In this document: positions 19,182-28,346 of the stretch, one piece after another
How the letters are laid out: each line of letters begins with the position of its first letter
Position numbering within the stretch: the stretch's first letter is position 1
Source: Rubritalea profundi
GTDB lineage: Bacteria; Verrucomicrobiota; Verrucomicrobiia; Verrucomicrobiales; Akkermansiaceae
Direction: 5' to 3'
Assembly (NCBI RefSeq): GCF_002954445.1
Contig: NZ_MQWA01000001.1
Span: 3,378,077-3,442,076 of the forward strand
DNA: 64,000 bases
Notes under the pieces: model-generated
Databases searched by the model: none
What the model was told of the DNA's origin: nothing
What the model saw: only the letters and a program-made list of their open reading frames with translations
Position numbers and translations under genes: made by a program

Positions 19182-20074
19182 GTGAATGATTTAGCACTCG
19201 TTCGTGGAAGTTCAACCTTGGAGTGATTCCTAGGTGCTGTTCTTTATTTGTGTGAGTTGTGAAGGGTGAAGGGGGTAGCGGCTTATAGAAGGATCATGAT
19301 TTTTCTAATCCTCTATGGAACATGCGATTGGCGAGACTTTCTCTCTCTATTAGTCTGTGTTTCTATGTGAGTCTGTCTAATAGATGCTAGGAACATTCAC
19401 CATAAAATAGCCCTAGAGGGGCGATCAACTCCCACAATCGATTTGGGCGATTCTAGATGCGGAATAATTGCTTAACATTCTAATAGCTGGACGTGAACTG
19501 TTGTGGTTTTGATTGTTGTGGTGGTGGGCAGAGAGTGGGTTGGTAGTCTGGTAGTCTGGCGGGCGATTGGAAATTGGGGAGGTAAGGCGATGGAAATCAG
19601 CAATCCCCGTGGCTCCGCGACCTAGCAGCAAGCAAGCCGCGTGTGGAATCAAAAAAGCTTGTCTGATTGAGCTTGTTATCGACTCTATTGAAGGGTGAGG
19701 GGGCTTTTATATTTCCACGCGATGCCCCTCCATAGACCGAGAAGAAATTTAACGATCCTTTATAAATGAAAGGATTACATAGGTTTTAGCTTAGTTAGTC
19801 TGTCTAATAGTGGTAATATTTTGTTCACATATTAAGGAATCATAGACAGGCTTTTCCTAACAGCTAAACCGCCGATAACTCCCCTTAAGTCCGTGCCATT
19901 CGGGTCAGGCCTCTATTTTTGCAACGGCTAACATTGCAGCGCCAATAGTGATTTCACGTTTAGTCATGAAGTGTTGTGAGAGGGTGGATGATCCAGTGTA
20001 AATGATAGACGCGCAAAATTGGGACCTAGGTTGAAGAGGGACAATGAAAGGATGTTGTTTATGCTGGTCTTATC
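19182..20074. other. Gene-poor intergenic region of about 890 bp
   Basis: I see no convincing gene. The 75-aa minus-strand ORF at 19425-19652 has low-complexity composition and no recognisable start signal. A 13-bp word GTCTGTCTAATAG occurs near 19371 and near 19798. The 10-mer GGGTCAGGCC occurs at 19902-19911 and again at 20641-20650, on either side of the terminase remnant. No tRNA fold was recognised. Confidence 0.5.
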
Positions 20075-20583
20075 ATGAAGAACGGAAGGCCGACCAAATA
20101 CGCTGAAGCTCTAGGAAGTCAGATTTGCGATGAACTCGCCAGTGGGAAGACGCTAGTGAGTACTGTTCACGGCTTGAAATGCCTTCTACTACTTCCGTCT
20201 ATCGGTGGATTGCTGAGGACGGGCATCAGGGGTTTAGGGACTCGTACAAGGCTGCTAGGGAGAATCAGGCGTGGCACCTATTTGAAGAAATGCTCATCAT
20301 AGCCGATGATATTCCAAGCAAGGCCACATGTGCTCCAGGTACAGGAGAAGCAACCGCAAGAGTGATGGCTGAACGTGAACGCATCAATACCCGCAAGTTC
20401 TTTATCTCGAAGATTATGCCTCGAATGTTCGGCGATAAGGTTCAGCAAGAGACCACCGGCGCGGGCGGTGGGGCGATCAAGACAGAGACCAAAGCCATCG
20501 AGTTAACGCCAGAACTCAAAGCCGAGTTGCACAAGATCAACGAGATAAGCATGAACATGGTGAAGCCTGAAGGCATTGAATAG
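20075..20583 (+). pseudogene. Phage terminase small subunit remnant, frameshifted
   Basis: The N-terminal part MKNGRPTKYAEALGSQICDELASGKTL (20075 frame) and the larger C-terminal part (20179 frame: MPSTTSVYRWIAEDGHQGF, YKAARENQAWHLFEEMLIIADD, RINTRKFFISKIMPRMFGDK) together match the small-terminase HTH/oligomerisation layout: a GRP-KY start, a PS-T-VYRW recognition helix, and AR-QA...EIL-IADD. The frames join at an A3 run near 20177-20179; one more A gives GLKMPSTTSVYRW. No large terminase, portal or capsid gene follows, so this is an orphan prophage relic marking the left edge of the accessory island. Small terminases recognise phage packaging sites. Confidence 0.75.
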
Positions 20584-20763
20584 GCTACGCAAGATCTCAC
20601 CTTCTCACAAATAGCCGCAATAGACGGCGTATTAGGCTAAGGGTCAGGCCAGTTTTTTGTTAGTGTAAGCCGATCACGGTTTCGTCGGGATTGACCTCAG
20701 TTACAAATAAAGGCCCGTCTTCATAGAAGAGCGAGGCTTTGGTGTTAGGTGTTCCTTCGAAAG

Positions 20764-21180
20764 TTATTCGGACGGCTTGTCTTCTTTTGGAATGAATGAG
20801 CGAGCGTCGATCGTTGGAATCTGAACAGAACCATGAAGAGAGCGAGAGGTCAGCGATATAATCATCTCGCGCACGGCCCCGTAGAGGATAGCGCCAGTAT
20901 TCATTGCGATCATTTTCTCACTAGACTCTGCTGGAAATTCAGGGTGCAGTTGAAATCTACCGATGATTTCAAAACTGCCTTTATAGGGAGCAGGATTGGT
21001 TTCATCGGCATTATGAAACTCGACTGACAACTTAGCTAGCCAGACATGTTCTTCACTTTCAGATTTTTGAGTGGAGAGAACATGACTGCCATTGAGTTCA
21101 CCGTCTGGATTTTCTGCATCGGTAGCGTTCAGCTCAATCTTGCTAAACGAATGAGACAGCAGTTGTATGGCGCTTAACAT
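20764..21180 (-). CDS. SecB-like chaperone of a toxin-antitoxin-chaperone (TAC) system
   Basis: A 138-residue protein with the SecB fold pattern: an N-terminal strand LLSHSFSKIELNATD, strand AKLSVEFHNADE, then GSFEIIGRFQLHPEF, and the SecB core MIAMNTGAILYGAVREMIISLTSRSLHGSVQIPTIDARSF (compare the G-x-ILYP-x-R-E-I-xx-LT-RG-xx-P-LP pattern of SecB). True SecB genes usually lie near grxC/gpsA; this copy instead overlaps the end of an antitoxin-type gene by 7 nt, as in TAC operons such as mycobacterial HigBA-Rv1957. In those systems the chaperone protects the antitoxin through a C-terminal addiction segment. Cytoplasmic. Intact. Confidence 0.8.
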   Translation of the reverse strand: MLSAIQLLSHSFSKIELNATDAENPDGELNGSHVLSTQKSESEEHVWLAKLSVEFHNADETNPAPYKGSFEIIGRFQLHPEFPAESSEKMIAMNTGAILYGAVREMIISLTSRSLHGSVQIPTIDARSFIPKEDKPSE

Positions 21181-21850
21181 GATTGAGCCTCCATATCAAA
21201 GTTCATGCAGTCTGAATGCTGTGTCGACAAGCAACCATCAGATTCAAATTTATGGCGTATTGGCATAGTTAGCGGGTTGGTAGCTGTAAGTATTAGCCCT
21301 GCAGCCAGACCTACGCTCTTAAGAGCTGGGGATTTACCCCATGACTGGGATCTTAGTTCTACTTTTGCGGCTGCAAAGCAGATGACTTCAAAGCTCTTTT
21401 GTTGAGCTTCTAAAGTGTCGAGAGCTGTACGAATAGCTACGTCGGTGCTTTCGTTCTGTACTCGTTGACCGGCTTCTAATCTCTTAAGGCTAGCTTCTTC
21501 GACGCCTTTGGCTAGGACGCAGAACCGGGGTTGGCTCATCTTGAGAGCTTTGCGTCGCTCTTTTACCTCTGCTGCAGTTAGTAGCCCATGCTTGCGTTGG
21601 TACATAGCTATAGCAGTCAAAGTGTCAGTTTTAAGCTGTGCTGGTGTCATTAGCTCATAATGACACTTTGTGCAGCAGTAAGAGCTAGTAGGTACTTGTA
21701 GCTTTCGCCTTTGACCTCCATAGTCTCTTTTTTGCCGCTGGTAAGTTTCCACTCGGTTTCTTCGCCGCAGGCGAAGCACTCAGGTGGTAGTGTAAGTTTA
21801 TTTTGGCTCATCTTCGTGACAGGTGATGTGTCCGTAACATTCTGTGCCAT
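21174..21850 (-). pseudogene. MqsA-like Zn-ribbon/HTH antitoxin with C-terminal extension, frameshifted
   Basis: Two overlapping minus frames form one protein. The first gives MSQNKLTLPPECFACGEETEW (first CxxC); the second gives SSYCCTKCHYELMTP (second CxxC), a linker, then an HTH (AAEVKERRKALKMSQPRFCVL, KGVEEASLKRLEAGQRVQNESTDV). CxxC-CxxC plus HTH is the MqsA/YgiT layout. They join near 21693-21698, where one extra G would read ESYKVPTSSYCC. After the HTH an extension of about 85 residues runs to the stop, with a hydrophobic part (SVGLAAGLILTATNPLT); this fits a chaperone-addiction tail read by the downstream SecB-like protein. The lesion separates the zinc site halves. If the upstream toxin were active, loss of antitoxin should be harmful, so either the toxin is dead or the frame needs checking. 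Confidence 0.7.
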
Positions 21851-21899
21851 TACTCATTTTTTTAATGGCGAACTTGGTGTAGACGGTTTTTTCTATTTT

Positions 21900-22205
21900 T
21901 TAGTCGTAAACGCTAAAGGCGAACATTTCGCAGTTCTTTAGTGCTTTGACGGAGTTGCACATTTCTGGGGGCTTTCGTCCTGTGTATGTGGCTTCTGGAT
22001 CTTGTAGTGCTGTTGTTAAGCAGCGTGTGACAAGATTCCAGTATTGTTCATCGTTATATAGATCAAGTCTCTCAATGTTAGTTGCGATCTGTGATCTGAC
22101 AGTACTTTTGTCAATAAGTACTCGTGGTCGATCTGGCTCATTGAGACAATCGAGAGCTGCGTTGAGCTTTTTTGTAAGCTCTTTGTGGCTGGGGCGCGGT
22201 GGCAT
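21900..22205 (-). CDS. Unrecognised 101-aa protein in the toxin position of the TAC operon
   Basis: First gene of the three-gene minus-strand unit, 50 bp upstream of the antitoxin-like frame. The protein (101 residues, charged, no membrane segment) has no family I can name with confidence. Its length, position before an MqsA-like gene, and C-terminal strand-like end (KNCEMFAFSVYD) resemble small RNase toxins such as MqsR, but I do not see a convincing MqsR match. A perfect 14-bp palindrome lies 36 bp upstream of its ATG, as expected for an autoregulated TA operon. Toxin function is inferred only from context. Confidence 0.55.
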   Translation of the reverse strand: MPPRPSHKELTKKLNAALDCLNEPDRPRVLIDKSTVRSQIATNIERLDLYNDEQYWNLVTRCLTTALQDPEATYTGRKPPEMCNSVKALKNCEMFAFSVYD

Positions 22206-22240
22206 TGTTGGAAGGCGTTTTCATATCCATCTGGCATTCG

Positions 22241-22254
22241 GTATCATATGATAC
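22241..22254. promoter_or_regulatory. Perfect palindrome, candidate TAC operator
   Basis: GTATCATATGATAC is a perfect 14-bp dyad lying 36 bp upstream of the toxin-position ATG and within the 150-bp gap after hsdR. HTH antitoxins of the MqsA/HigA type repress their own promoters by binding such dyads. The palindrome is seen; binding is inference. Confidence 0.5.
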
Positions 22255-22355
22255 TAAGTTCGCCTAGTGGATTTTTCAAGAAAATGATTAAGAGAGGCTG
22301 TAAACTGATTATTCGAGAGCTAAAATAGTTTTGTGTTTTGTGAACATTCTTCTTC

Positions 22356-24870
22356 CTACGCCACGTCTCCCTTATACAGATGCTCTTGGAAGCCGATGAA
22401 GGTTTGGCGGATGGTGGGGATGGGGCCTAGGGCTTGTTTGGCGTCGGCTATGGCTCCGTAGTTGAGTTTGAGGAGTTCGCCTAGCTTGGCGTCGTCTAGC
22501 TCGGTGACGCCTTGTTTGACGTATTGGGTGAGGACGAAGTTGAGGAAGGCTTGTTGCTTGGGGTCGTAGTCCTTGATCTGGATCATTGCTTGCTCGGCAC
22601 GCTCGAGTCTTGGGACTAGGTCTTTGTGGTAGGCCACGTAGTTGAGGACATCGAAGAGGTCGCTGTCTTGGCCGTGGACTAGCTTTCTGAGTTCTTCTAG
22701 CTGGGATTCCGTGTAGCCCTTTTCGCTGAGTTCATCGAGTAGCTTTTTGCGTGTGCCTGGTGTGCTCCAGAGTTGGCGAAGTTCTTCTTCATTTTTGAAG
22801 AAGTGGGGGATGTCGCCGAAGAGTTGTTGGATGAACTCTCCGGATGAGAGTATTGATCCGTCGGCGCTCCAGAAGGTGGTGTGGATCATCGAGTCGATAG
22901 CGATCTCTTTGCCTTTGGAGAGCTGGATCTTGATCATGCGGCGTGGGCCTTGCTCGCAGGTGCATGGATCGTTTTCGCACTCGGTGCAGGATTCAGCTTC
23001 TGGCTTTTCACAGACACAAGGGCTTTCACCGCAGTTCTTGCATGGTTGTTTCTCTTTCGGCTCAGGCGGTGTTTCTGGCTCCTCAATTTCACCGTCCCAT
23101 GCTGGGTCTTTGAAGTGCTCGTGGGCGTCGACGTAGTCGAACACGGTGAAGTGGTCTTTGCCTTCGAAGAGGCGGGTTCCACGTCCGACGATCTGCTTGA
23201 ACTCGACCATCGATTTGACGGGGCGGAGCAACACGATGTTGCGGATCTCTGGTGCGTCGACGCCGGTGCTGAGTTTCTGGGAAGTGGTGAGCACGGTTGG
23301 CAGGCTTTTCTCGTTGTCTTGGAAGTCTCGGAGGTGGCCTTCGCCGATGTCGCCATCTTCTGCGGTCACTCGGTGGCAGTAGTTAGGGCTTTTGCTATCG
23401 CAGTGTTGGTTGATTAGATCCCGCACCATTGCTGCGTGGCGCTGGGTGGCACAGAAGACGAGGCTCTTGTGGTTCTGATCTATCTCATTCAGGAAGAGTT
23501 TCACCCGATAGGCTTCACGTGCTGTGATTTCGATATTTCGGTTAAAGTCACCTTCGGTGTATTCTTTGCCGGCATCGACCTCACCATCCTGAACCACGTC
23601 GTCGTTGGTGTAGGTGTAGTCATCGATGGTGGTGGAGATTTGCTTTACCTTGAAGGGGGTGAGGAAGCCATCGTTGATGCCGTCCTTGAGCTTGTAAGTG
23701 TAGATTGGGTCTCCGAAGTAGTTGTAGGTGTCGGCATTGACATCGCGTCTTGGCGTGGCGGTGAGACCTAGTTGCACAGCAGGTGAGAAGTGCTCCATGA
23801 TTGCACGCCAGGTGCTCGCCTCGTTGGCACCACCTCGGTGGCACTCGTCAATGATGATGAAGTCAAAGAAGTCTGGGGCGTATTGGCCAAAGTAGGATTC
23901 TACTGAAGCCGCCGAGTCAGACGCTTTTTTTGCTCCATATTCCATTTCACCCTCAGCCGCACGGAGGCAGGCTGTGGAGTCCGTGCTGTCTGACTCTTCC
24001 ATCGCTTGTTCCTCGTCGTTCTCTGAGGCATCGTTAGCCATGAACGACTGGAAGATGGTGAAGAAGATACTGCCGTTGGTAGGCACCTTGCCGGTCTTCT
24101 TTATTTGCTTGGGAGTGATCCGTACTAGGGCATCGTCATCGAAGTCGCCAAAGGCATTGAATGCTTGGTCAGCGAGTAAGTTGCGGTCGGCTAGGAAAAG
24201 GATTCTTGGGCTGCGGATGCCATCGCGTTTGAGATTCCACTTGGCGTGAAAGAGTTTCCAGCAGATATGAAAGGCAGTTGCTGTCTTGCCTGTGCCTGTC
24301 GCCATGGTGAGCAAGATCCTATCCTTCTTCGCCGCAATCGCATCGAGCGTCTTCTCGACCGCCACGTGTTGGTAGTAGCGGGGGAGATACTTGCCTTTGA
24401 AGAGGGTGAAGGGGATGGACTCGAACTTCGACTTCCACTCGGTGATTTCCTTTTTGTAGGATTCCTGTGGAGTCGGGAAGGTCATCTCCCAGAGTTCTTC
24501 AGGAGTGGGGAATCGCTCAACGCCGCCTTCCGATCCCTCGTCCATGTCGATCCCATAGATCTTTAGGCCATTGGTGGAGTAGGTGTAGCGGATGTTGAAC
24601 CGCCCAGCGTAGTCCTTCGCTTGGCCTACTCCCTCGGTGTAGTTGAGGTCTCTGGCTTTCGCCTCGATCACTGCCAGTCGCTTGTTGCGGTATTGCAGAA
24701 TGTAGTCCGCCTTCAGCGCCAACCTTGCGTCGTCCTTGGCCGATGATGCGTCCATCGGTGATCTTATTTGCCGATTGCTCGACGAGGATACGGCTGCCCT
24801 CAACGACACCCCAACCAGCCTCTCTGAGAGCGGGGTCAATGTGGTCTAAGCGTGTTTGGGCTTCGTTCAT
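22356..24870 (-). pseudogene. hsdR: Type I restriction endonuclease subunit R, frameshift near the N-terminus
   Basis: The true start is the ATG at 24870 (MNEAQTRLDHIDPALREAGWGVVEGSRILVE). The frame slips near 24722-24726, where removing one G of AAGGTT would rejoin it to ADYILQYRNKRLAVIEAKA, the D...ExK nuclease core. The long ORF (827 aa from an internal start) then carries the translocase: LTMATGTGKTATAFH (Walker A), FIIIDECHRGGANE (DECH), VGRGTRLFEG (motif VI), and a Cys-rich insert (CKNCGESPCVCE, CTECENDPCTCE) before the EcoEI-type C-terminal domain. HsdR cuts DNA after ATP-driven translocation when HsdM/HsdS find unmethylated sites. With the frameshift, the N-terminal part of the nuclease domain is not translated normally. 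Two bp after the fic stop, so same transcript. Confidence 0.85.
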
Positions 24871-24872
24871 GG

Positions 24873-25952
24873 TTAGGTAGGCGTGCTAAGTGAGGTGAGT
24901 AGAGTAAACAGCGGAGTATTTACATAGAAATTTGAGCGACCCATTTTCTTTTTATCGAGAAATCCATCTTTGGCTAATCGGTCTAGGTATTTGGTCGCAG
25001 TGGGTCTGGAGACACCGAGTTCATCCACGATGAATTCAATTTTTGTGTAAGGGTAGCGGAACAAGTTATTAAGCAGGTCTTGGCTGTAGAATTTGTAATT
25101 CTTACGGATTCTGTGTTTGTAGTCCCGCATCAGTGCTGTGAGTTGGCCAATCAGCTGAATCTCATGCTTTGCTGTTTCTGTAATCCCTTTGAGAATATAG
25201 ACACACCATTCATCCCAGCGGTTCTCGTCACGCGCTTTTTGTAAAAGTTCGTAGTAGCTTGCCTTACTGTGATTAATGTAGCGGCTTAGATAGAGGATCG
25301 GCAGGTCTAGCAGTCCCTCACGCACCAGCACTAGAATGTTGAGGATACGACCAGTGCGGCCGTTGCCATCGTAGAATGGGTGGATGCTTTCGAATTGGTG
25401 ATGAATGATTGCCATCCTCAGTAGGGGATCTAGCTCGTCTTGCTCATCATGAATGTAATCCACCAGATTAGTCATCAGCTGCTCTACCTCCAGCTTACTT
25501 TGTGGTGGCTGGTAAATGGTTTCCCCTGTCCGATCATTCTTTAGCATCGTGCCGGGGAGCGCTCTCAAGCCAGCCTCGTTCTGCTCGATCTCTGCCTGAA
25601 TCGCTAAAATCGTATCCAGTCTGATCAGCCCAGTGTCACGCACTTCTTTGAATCCATGCTGAAGCGCCTGCACATAGTGCTGCACCTCCTTAGCCGCCAG
25701 ATTCAGTCCTTCTACGTCACTACCTTGAGTGGCATACAGGTCATCATGAGTGGTGATGATGTTTTCTATCTCGGAGCTGTCCTTGGCTTCTTGTAGAGAA
25801 AGAGTCTGAGTCAACAAACTAGGATTAGGCAAAGAGAGACACACGCCCTTGAGCTCTGCCAGATAGCGATGAGCCATGTTCAGTGCCCGCCACACCTCCC
25901 GAGTCTCAAGTCCTGAGTCCGGTGGAAGTGGTAATGGGCTTAATGTTGACAT
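24873..25952 (-). CDS. Fic family protein with N-terminal inhibitory motif and C-terminal winged helix
   Basis: About 359 residues from ATG 25952; the track's start at 25973 is a GTG. The Fic core motif HPFYDGNGRTGR is intact (HxFx(D/N)GNGRxxR), so AMP or other NMP transfer to protein hydroxyls is likely. Upstream, SSEIENI near residue 65 matches the (S/T)xxxE(G/N) inhibitory helix of class II Fic proteins. The C-terminus is a winged helix (FIVDELGVSRPTATKYLDRLAKDGFLDKKK), suggesting DNA binding and autoregulation; three TTACATGT-type half sites lie just upstream. It is placed between the ABC-3C genes and hsdR; fic genes are often found inside type I restriction operons. Confidence 0.92.
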   Translation of the reverse strand: MSTLSPLPLPPDSGLETREVWRALNMAHRYLAELKGVCLSLPNPSLLTQTLSLQEAKDSSEIENIITTHDDLYATQGSDVEGLNLAAKEVQHYVQALQHGFKEVRDTGLIRLDTILAIQAEIEQNEAGLRALPGTMLKNDRTGETIYQPPQSKLEVEQLMTNLVDYIHDEQDELDPLLRMAIIHHQFESIHPFYDGNGRTGRILNILVLVREGLLDLPILYLSRYINHSKASYYELLQKARDENRWDEWCVYILKGITETAKHEIQLIGQLTALMRDYKHRIRKNYKFYSQDLLNNLFRYPYTKIEFIVDELGVSRPTATKYLDRLAKDGFLDKKKMGRSNFYVNTPLFTLLTSLSTPT

Positions 25953-25979
25953 GATAGGTAAAGAAAAGGGCACTTTTTA

Positions 25980-26028
25980 TTACATGTTAGTGCCGACATG
26001 TAAAGGAAACTCGATTTCCTTTACATGT
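25980..26028. promoter_or_regulatory. Triple TTACATGT half-site array upstream of fic
   Basis: TTACATGT (25980-25987), 8 bp, ACATGTAA (25996-26003), then the perfect 14-bp inverted repeat ACATGTAAAGGAAA (25996-26009) / TTTCCTTTACATGT (26015-26028) with a 5-nt loop. The array lies 28-76 bp upstream of the fic ATG. The shared middle half-site could pair with either flank, an arrangement suited to cooperative autoregulation by the Fic winged-helix domain. It could alternatively be a transcribed hairpin. Confidence 0.5.
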
Positions 26029-26424
26029 TTAGAATGCTCATCAGAAATCGATCAAGAAAGTGTCGGAGCTTTAATAGCCTATTCTATAAGCAAAGGGTGA
26101 ATGTTAGAGTCTCGAATGGGGGGCTTGGATCAAAACCCGATCAAGAAACTAGTGTGAGTGTTGTCTAGGTGGGGAAACTTGAATTGAGTGCGTAAACTAG
26201 GCTATTGACGCGCAGTTATCATGCTATATGGAAAGTACAGGTTGCTGAATGGGGAACGGTGCTCATTGTGAATGCTCTCTCTGTCGGTGAACTGAAAAAT
26301 TATAAAGGCGTCCAAGCTAATGTCGGAACGGTGTTCTCTAAGTTCGCTCTCTGACTAGGTGTTTCGGGCGCCTTTTTTCCGTAGGTGAGCCAGTCGTAAA
26401 TGTTCATTACAGTTCTGAAGCTAC
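26029..26424. other. Intergenic region between fic and the ABC-3C ATPase
   Basis: No gene of normal size. On the plus strand a short frame (about 48 codons from the TTG near 26206, or 28 from GTG 26268) ends at a TGA near 26352 and reads AEWGTVLIVNALSVGELKNY; I do not recognise it. AAAGGCGTCC near 26302 can pair with GGGCGCCTTT near 26367, followed by a T run, a terminator-like pairing with a long loop. The region separates two minus-strand transcripts, so fic and hsdR probably have their own promoter. Confidence 0.35.
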
Positions 26425-28125
26425 CTACACTTTGAACAACTTCTCGCTTTGGGAGAGCTCGATCACCGTGTATTTTTTCAGGTCAATAACTGCTGGTATT
26501 TTATCTTTCAAAATGGGTGCTATGTATTGGCAGTTGATGCTAGGGACTAGTTTTTCCAGTATTGTGACAATTTGACGATCATCGACATTCTCAATTTGAT
26601 CGTGCATGATGAAGTTGAGGTGGGGGATGTCTAATTTTTCTGCAAACTCGATATACGCGAGATCAAAGGCGGTGATATGGCCTTTCTTTTCACCTGTTCC
26701 AGGATTGGAACTGACTCCAAGCATTTCAAATTGTAGCGTCTTTAGATCTTTGCCATTCTTGTCCTTTTCTGAGCGAATGAGCATGTATTGCTGGCCGTAG
26801 AGAGCTTGGGCAATGCGTTTGAGGCTAGTGTTGAAAACTTCTAGATTAGCTGCGATCTGTGAGTTCAGTAACTTCGCTTGATCACTAAATGTCTCTAGTG
26901 CTTGATTGAGCTTTTCTAGGTCGCCTAAACATGTTCGCCAAATTCGATTTTGCTCACTCAACTTCGCGTGGCGTTCAATCAACCGATTAAGGTCAGTGTT
27001 GATTTTTTCAAGGGCAACGAGAGTTTTGTCTTTGTGCAAAAGTTCCTTATATTGCTCCGCTTGCAGTTCTAGTTCGTGCAGCTTGATTCTGATGGCGCGA
27101 TCTTCTTCAGTTAGACTTGGAAGTTCCTTGGTGATGAACTCTAGCTTGTTCTCGATCATCTGATTGTGGAAATGCACACTTTCTTCAAATGTTTTCTGAA
27201 GGTCCGGGATTAGAAGTTTTGCCTCCGCATAGAGTGCTTGAATCTCATCTACAGCCACCTGGGATTTATCTTTCTCTAGGCTATTTCGGCTTTCTTCTAT
27301 GAGGTCTTTACGCAGGGTGATGGTGCTTAGCGTCGTAGCACAGCGGCCCATTTCAGTCTTCACCAAGTCAAATTCATCTAGCTGCTGTTGGTAGTTTGAG
27401 TCGAGATCCAGGCTGTCCTTCTTCGCTCCTAGCTCCTCCATTGTTGATTCGAGTGTGGGGAGTAGCTGAAACTCGCTCAGATTGAATTGTTTGGAGAGCT
27501 GTGACTTGTAAGTTTCCTGTTTTTTGTGTTCGTCCTTAGCTCTTGAATAGGCGTCACCATTGGCACTATGCACACCAAATTGGAATTGATAGAGCGTTTC
27601 GTATTGAATATCTGTATCGAAAGGGCTGAGTACCTTAAGGATGTGGTTTAACTTACTCTTTTCATCCCGAATGTTTTTGGCGATGAGGTGCCTAAGCGTA
27701 GGTTTGATCTCTGTATGCCTAAATACTAATTCTGCTAGTCTGGGGGCAAATTTCTTGTCTGTGAATGTTTCCCCATTGATCTTTTGAATCTTCTCAGGAC
27801 GCTTCAGGAAATTGCGCTCGATAGTGACTTTAGGCGCTGCTTCAGAGTCGAGGTTTTTAGCCAAGACGAGGGTGATCAAAACTTGCTGTTCAATGAGAAA
27901 GTCTTTAATTTCTGACTCTGTTTTGAATTCTGGATCAGTGTAGAGGTTCTTTCCACTACTGCCGAAGCAATAGTCGACCAATCGTAGAATGGTGGTCTTG
28001 CCGACATTATTACCTGACTCGTTTTCCCCTACAGAGTTGTCGACGATGAGGTTGACGCCTTTGTGGAAATCTATGTGGCGGATTTCTCCTTCGATTCCTG
28101 AAATGTTGAGACTCTTTAGAAACAT
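26425..28125 (-). CDS. ABC-three-component (ABC-3C) system ATPase, DUF2326 type
   Basis: A 566-residue SMC/RecN-like ATPase. Walker A lies in GENESGNNVGKTTIL (residues 33-46). The middle (about 200-440) is a long coiled coil (repeated EELGAKKDSLDL, HELELQAEQYKELL). The C-terminal head has the DUF2326-type Walker B region HLNFIMHDQIENVDDRQ near residue 500. It is preceded by an overlapping 76-aa middle component (10-nt overlap) and an HNH protein, which is the layout of ABC-3C conflict systems described by Aravind and co-workers. There the ATPase is predicted to sense nucleoprotein or invader DNA and license the effector nuclease. Cytoplasmic; all core motifs present. Confidence 0.85.
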   Translation of the reverse strand: MFLKSLNISGIEGEIRHIDFHKGVNLIVDNSVGENESGNNVGKTTILRLVDYCFGSSGKNLYTDPEFKTESEIKDFLIEQQVLITLVLAKNLDSEAAPKVTIERNFLKRPEKIQKINGETFTDKKFAPRLAELVFRHTEIKPTLRHLIAKNIRDEKSKLNHILKVLSPFDTDIQYETLYQFQFGVHSANGDAYSRAKDEHKKQETYKSQLSKQFNLSEFQLLPTLESTMEELGAKKDSLDLDSNYQQQLDEFDLVKTEMGRCATTLSTITLRKDLIEESRNSLEKDKSQVAVDEIQALYAEAKLLIPDLQKTFEESVHFHNQMIENKLEFITKELPSLTEEDRAIRIKLHELELQAEQYKELLHKDKTLVALEKINTDLNRLIERHAKLSEQNRIWRTCLGDLEKLNQALETFSDQAKLLNSQIAANLEVFNTSLKRIAQALYGQQYMLIRSEKDKNGKDLKTLQFEMLGVSSNPGTGEKKGHITAFDLAYIEFAEKLDIPHLNFIMHDQIENVDDRQIVTILEKLVPSINCQYIAPILKDKIPAVIDLKKYTVIELSQSEKLFKV

Positions 28126-28346
28126 TGTGTGAGGTGCTTGCCTTTAAGTTTGATTGCCCCGATCAGATAGAGCCAGTTCATTGCCATAGAGAAGGCGTGG
28201 TAGCTGACTTTCTCATTCTTGTTGATTTGCTCAAACACGTCTAGCAACTGAATCTTTTTGCTAGAATTTTCTTTGAGTGCGCTGAGGATCAATGATCCAA
28301 GATAGTAAGCCTGCTTTTCAGGTTTGATGTCTTGATTGACGATCAT
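28116..28346 (-). CDS. ABC-3C system middle component (small wHTH-like protein)
   Basis: A 76-residue protein translated from an ATG overlapping the HNH gene stop (ATGA) and itself overlapping the ATPase start by 10 nt. It starts MIVNQDIKPEKQAYYLGSLILSAL and ends with FSMAMNWLYLIGAIKLKGKHL. This is the usual outline of ABC-3C middle components (IKPE...LLxxGA; F-ALDLLYxLGAIEL), probably the MC6-like group. The middle component is thought to connect effector and ATPase. Family subtype is uncertain because of its size, but genomic position is diagnostic. Confidence 0.75.
   Translation of the reverse strand: MIVNQDIKPEKQAYYLGSLILSALKENSSKKIQLLDVFEQINKNEKVSYHAFSMAMNWLYLIGAIKLKGKHLTQCF

Noticed and set aside
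19425-19652. 75-aa minus-strand ORF as a gene
   Set aside because: Low-complexity residues (HHHNNQNHN) from repeated CTGGTAGT-like DNA, no ribosome-binding site and no neighbours in an operon.
20641-20763. Attachment site for an integrative element
   Set aside because: Only a 10-bp repeat (GGGTCAGGCC), with no integrase gene and no tRNA nearby; too short to support an att call.
22881-23417. 178-aa plus-strand ORF
   Set aside because: Antisense shadow of hsdR, where the translocase motifs are continuous on the minus strand.
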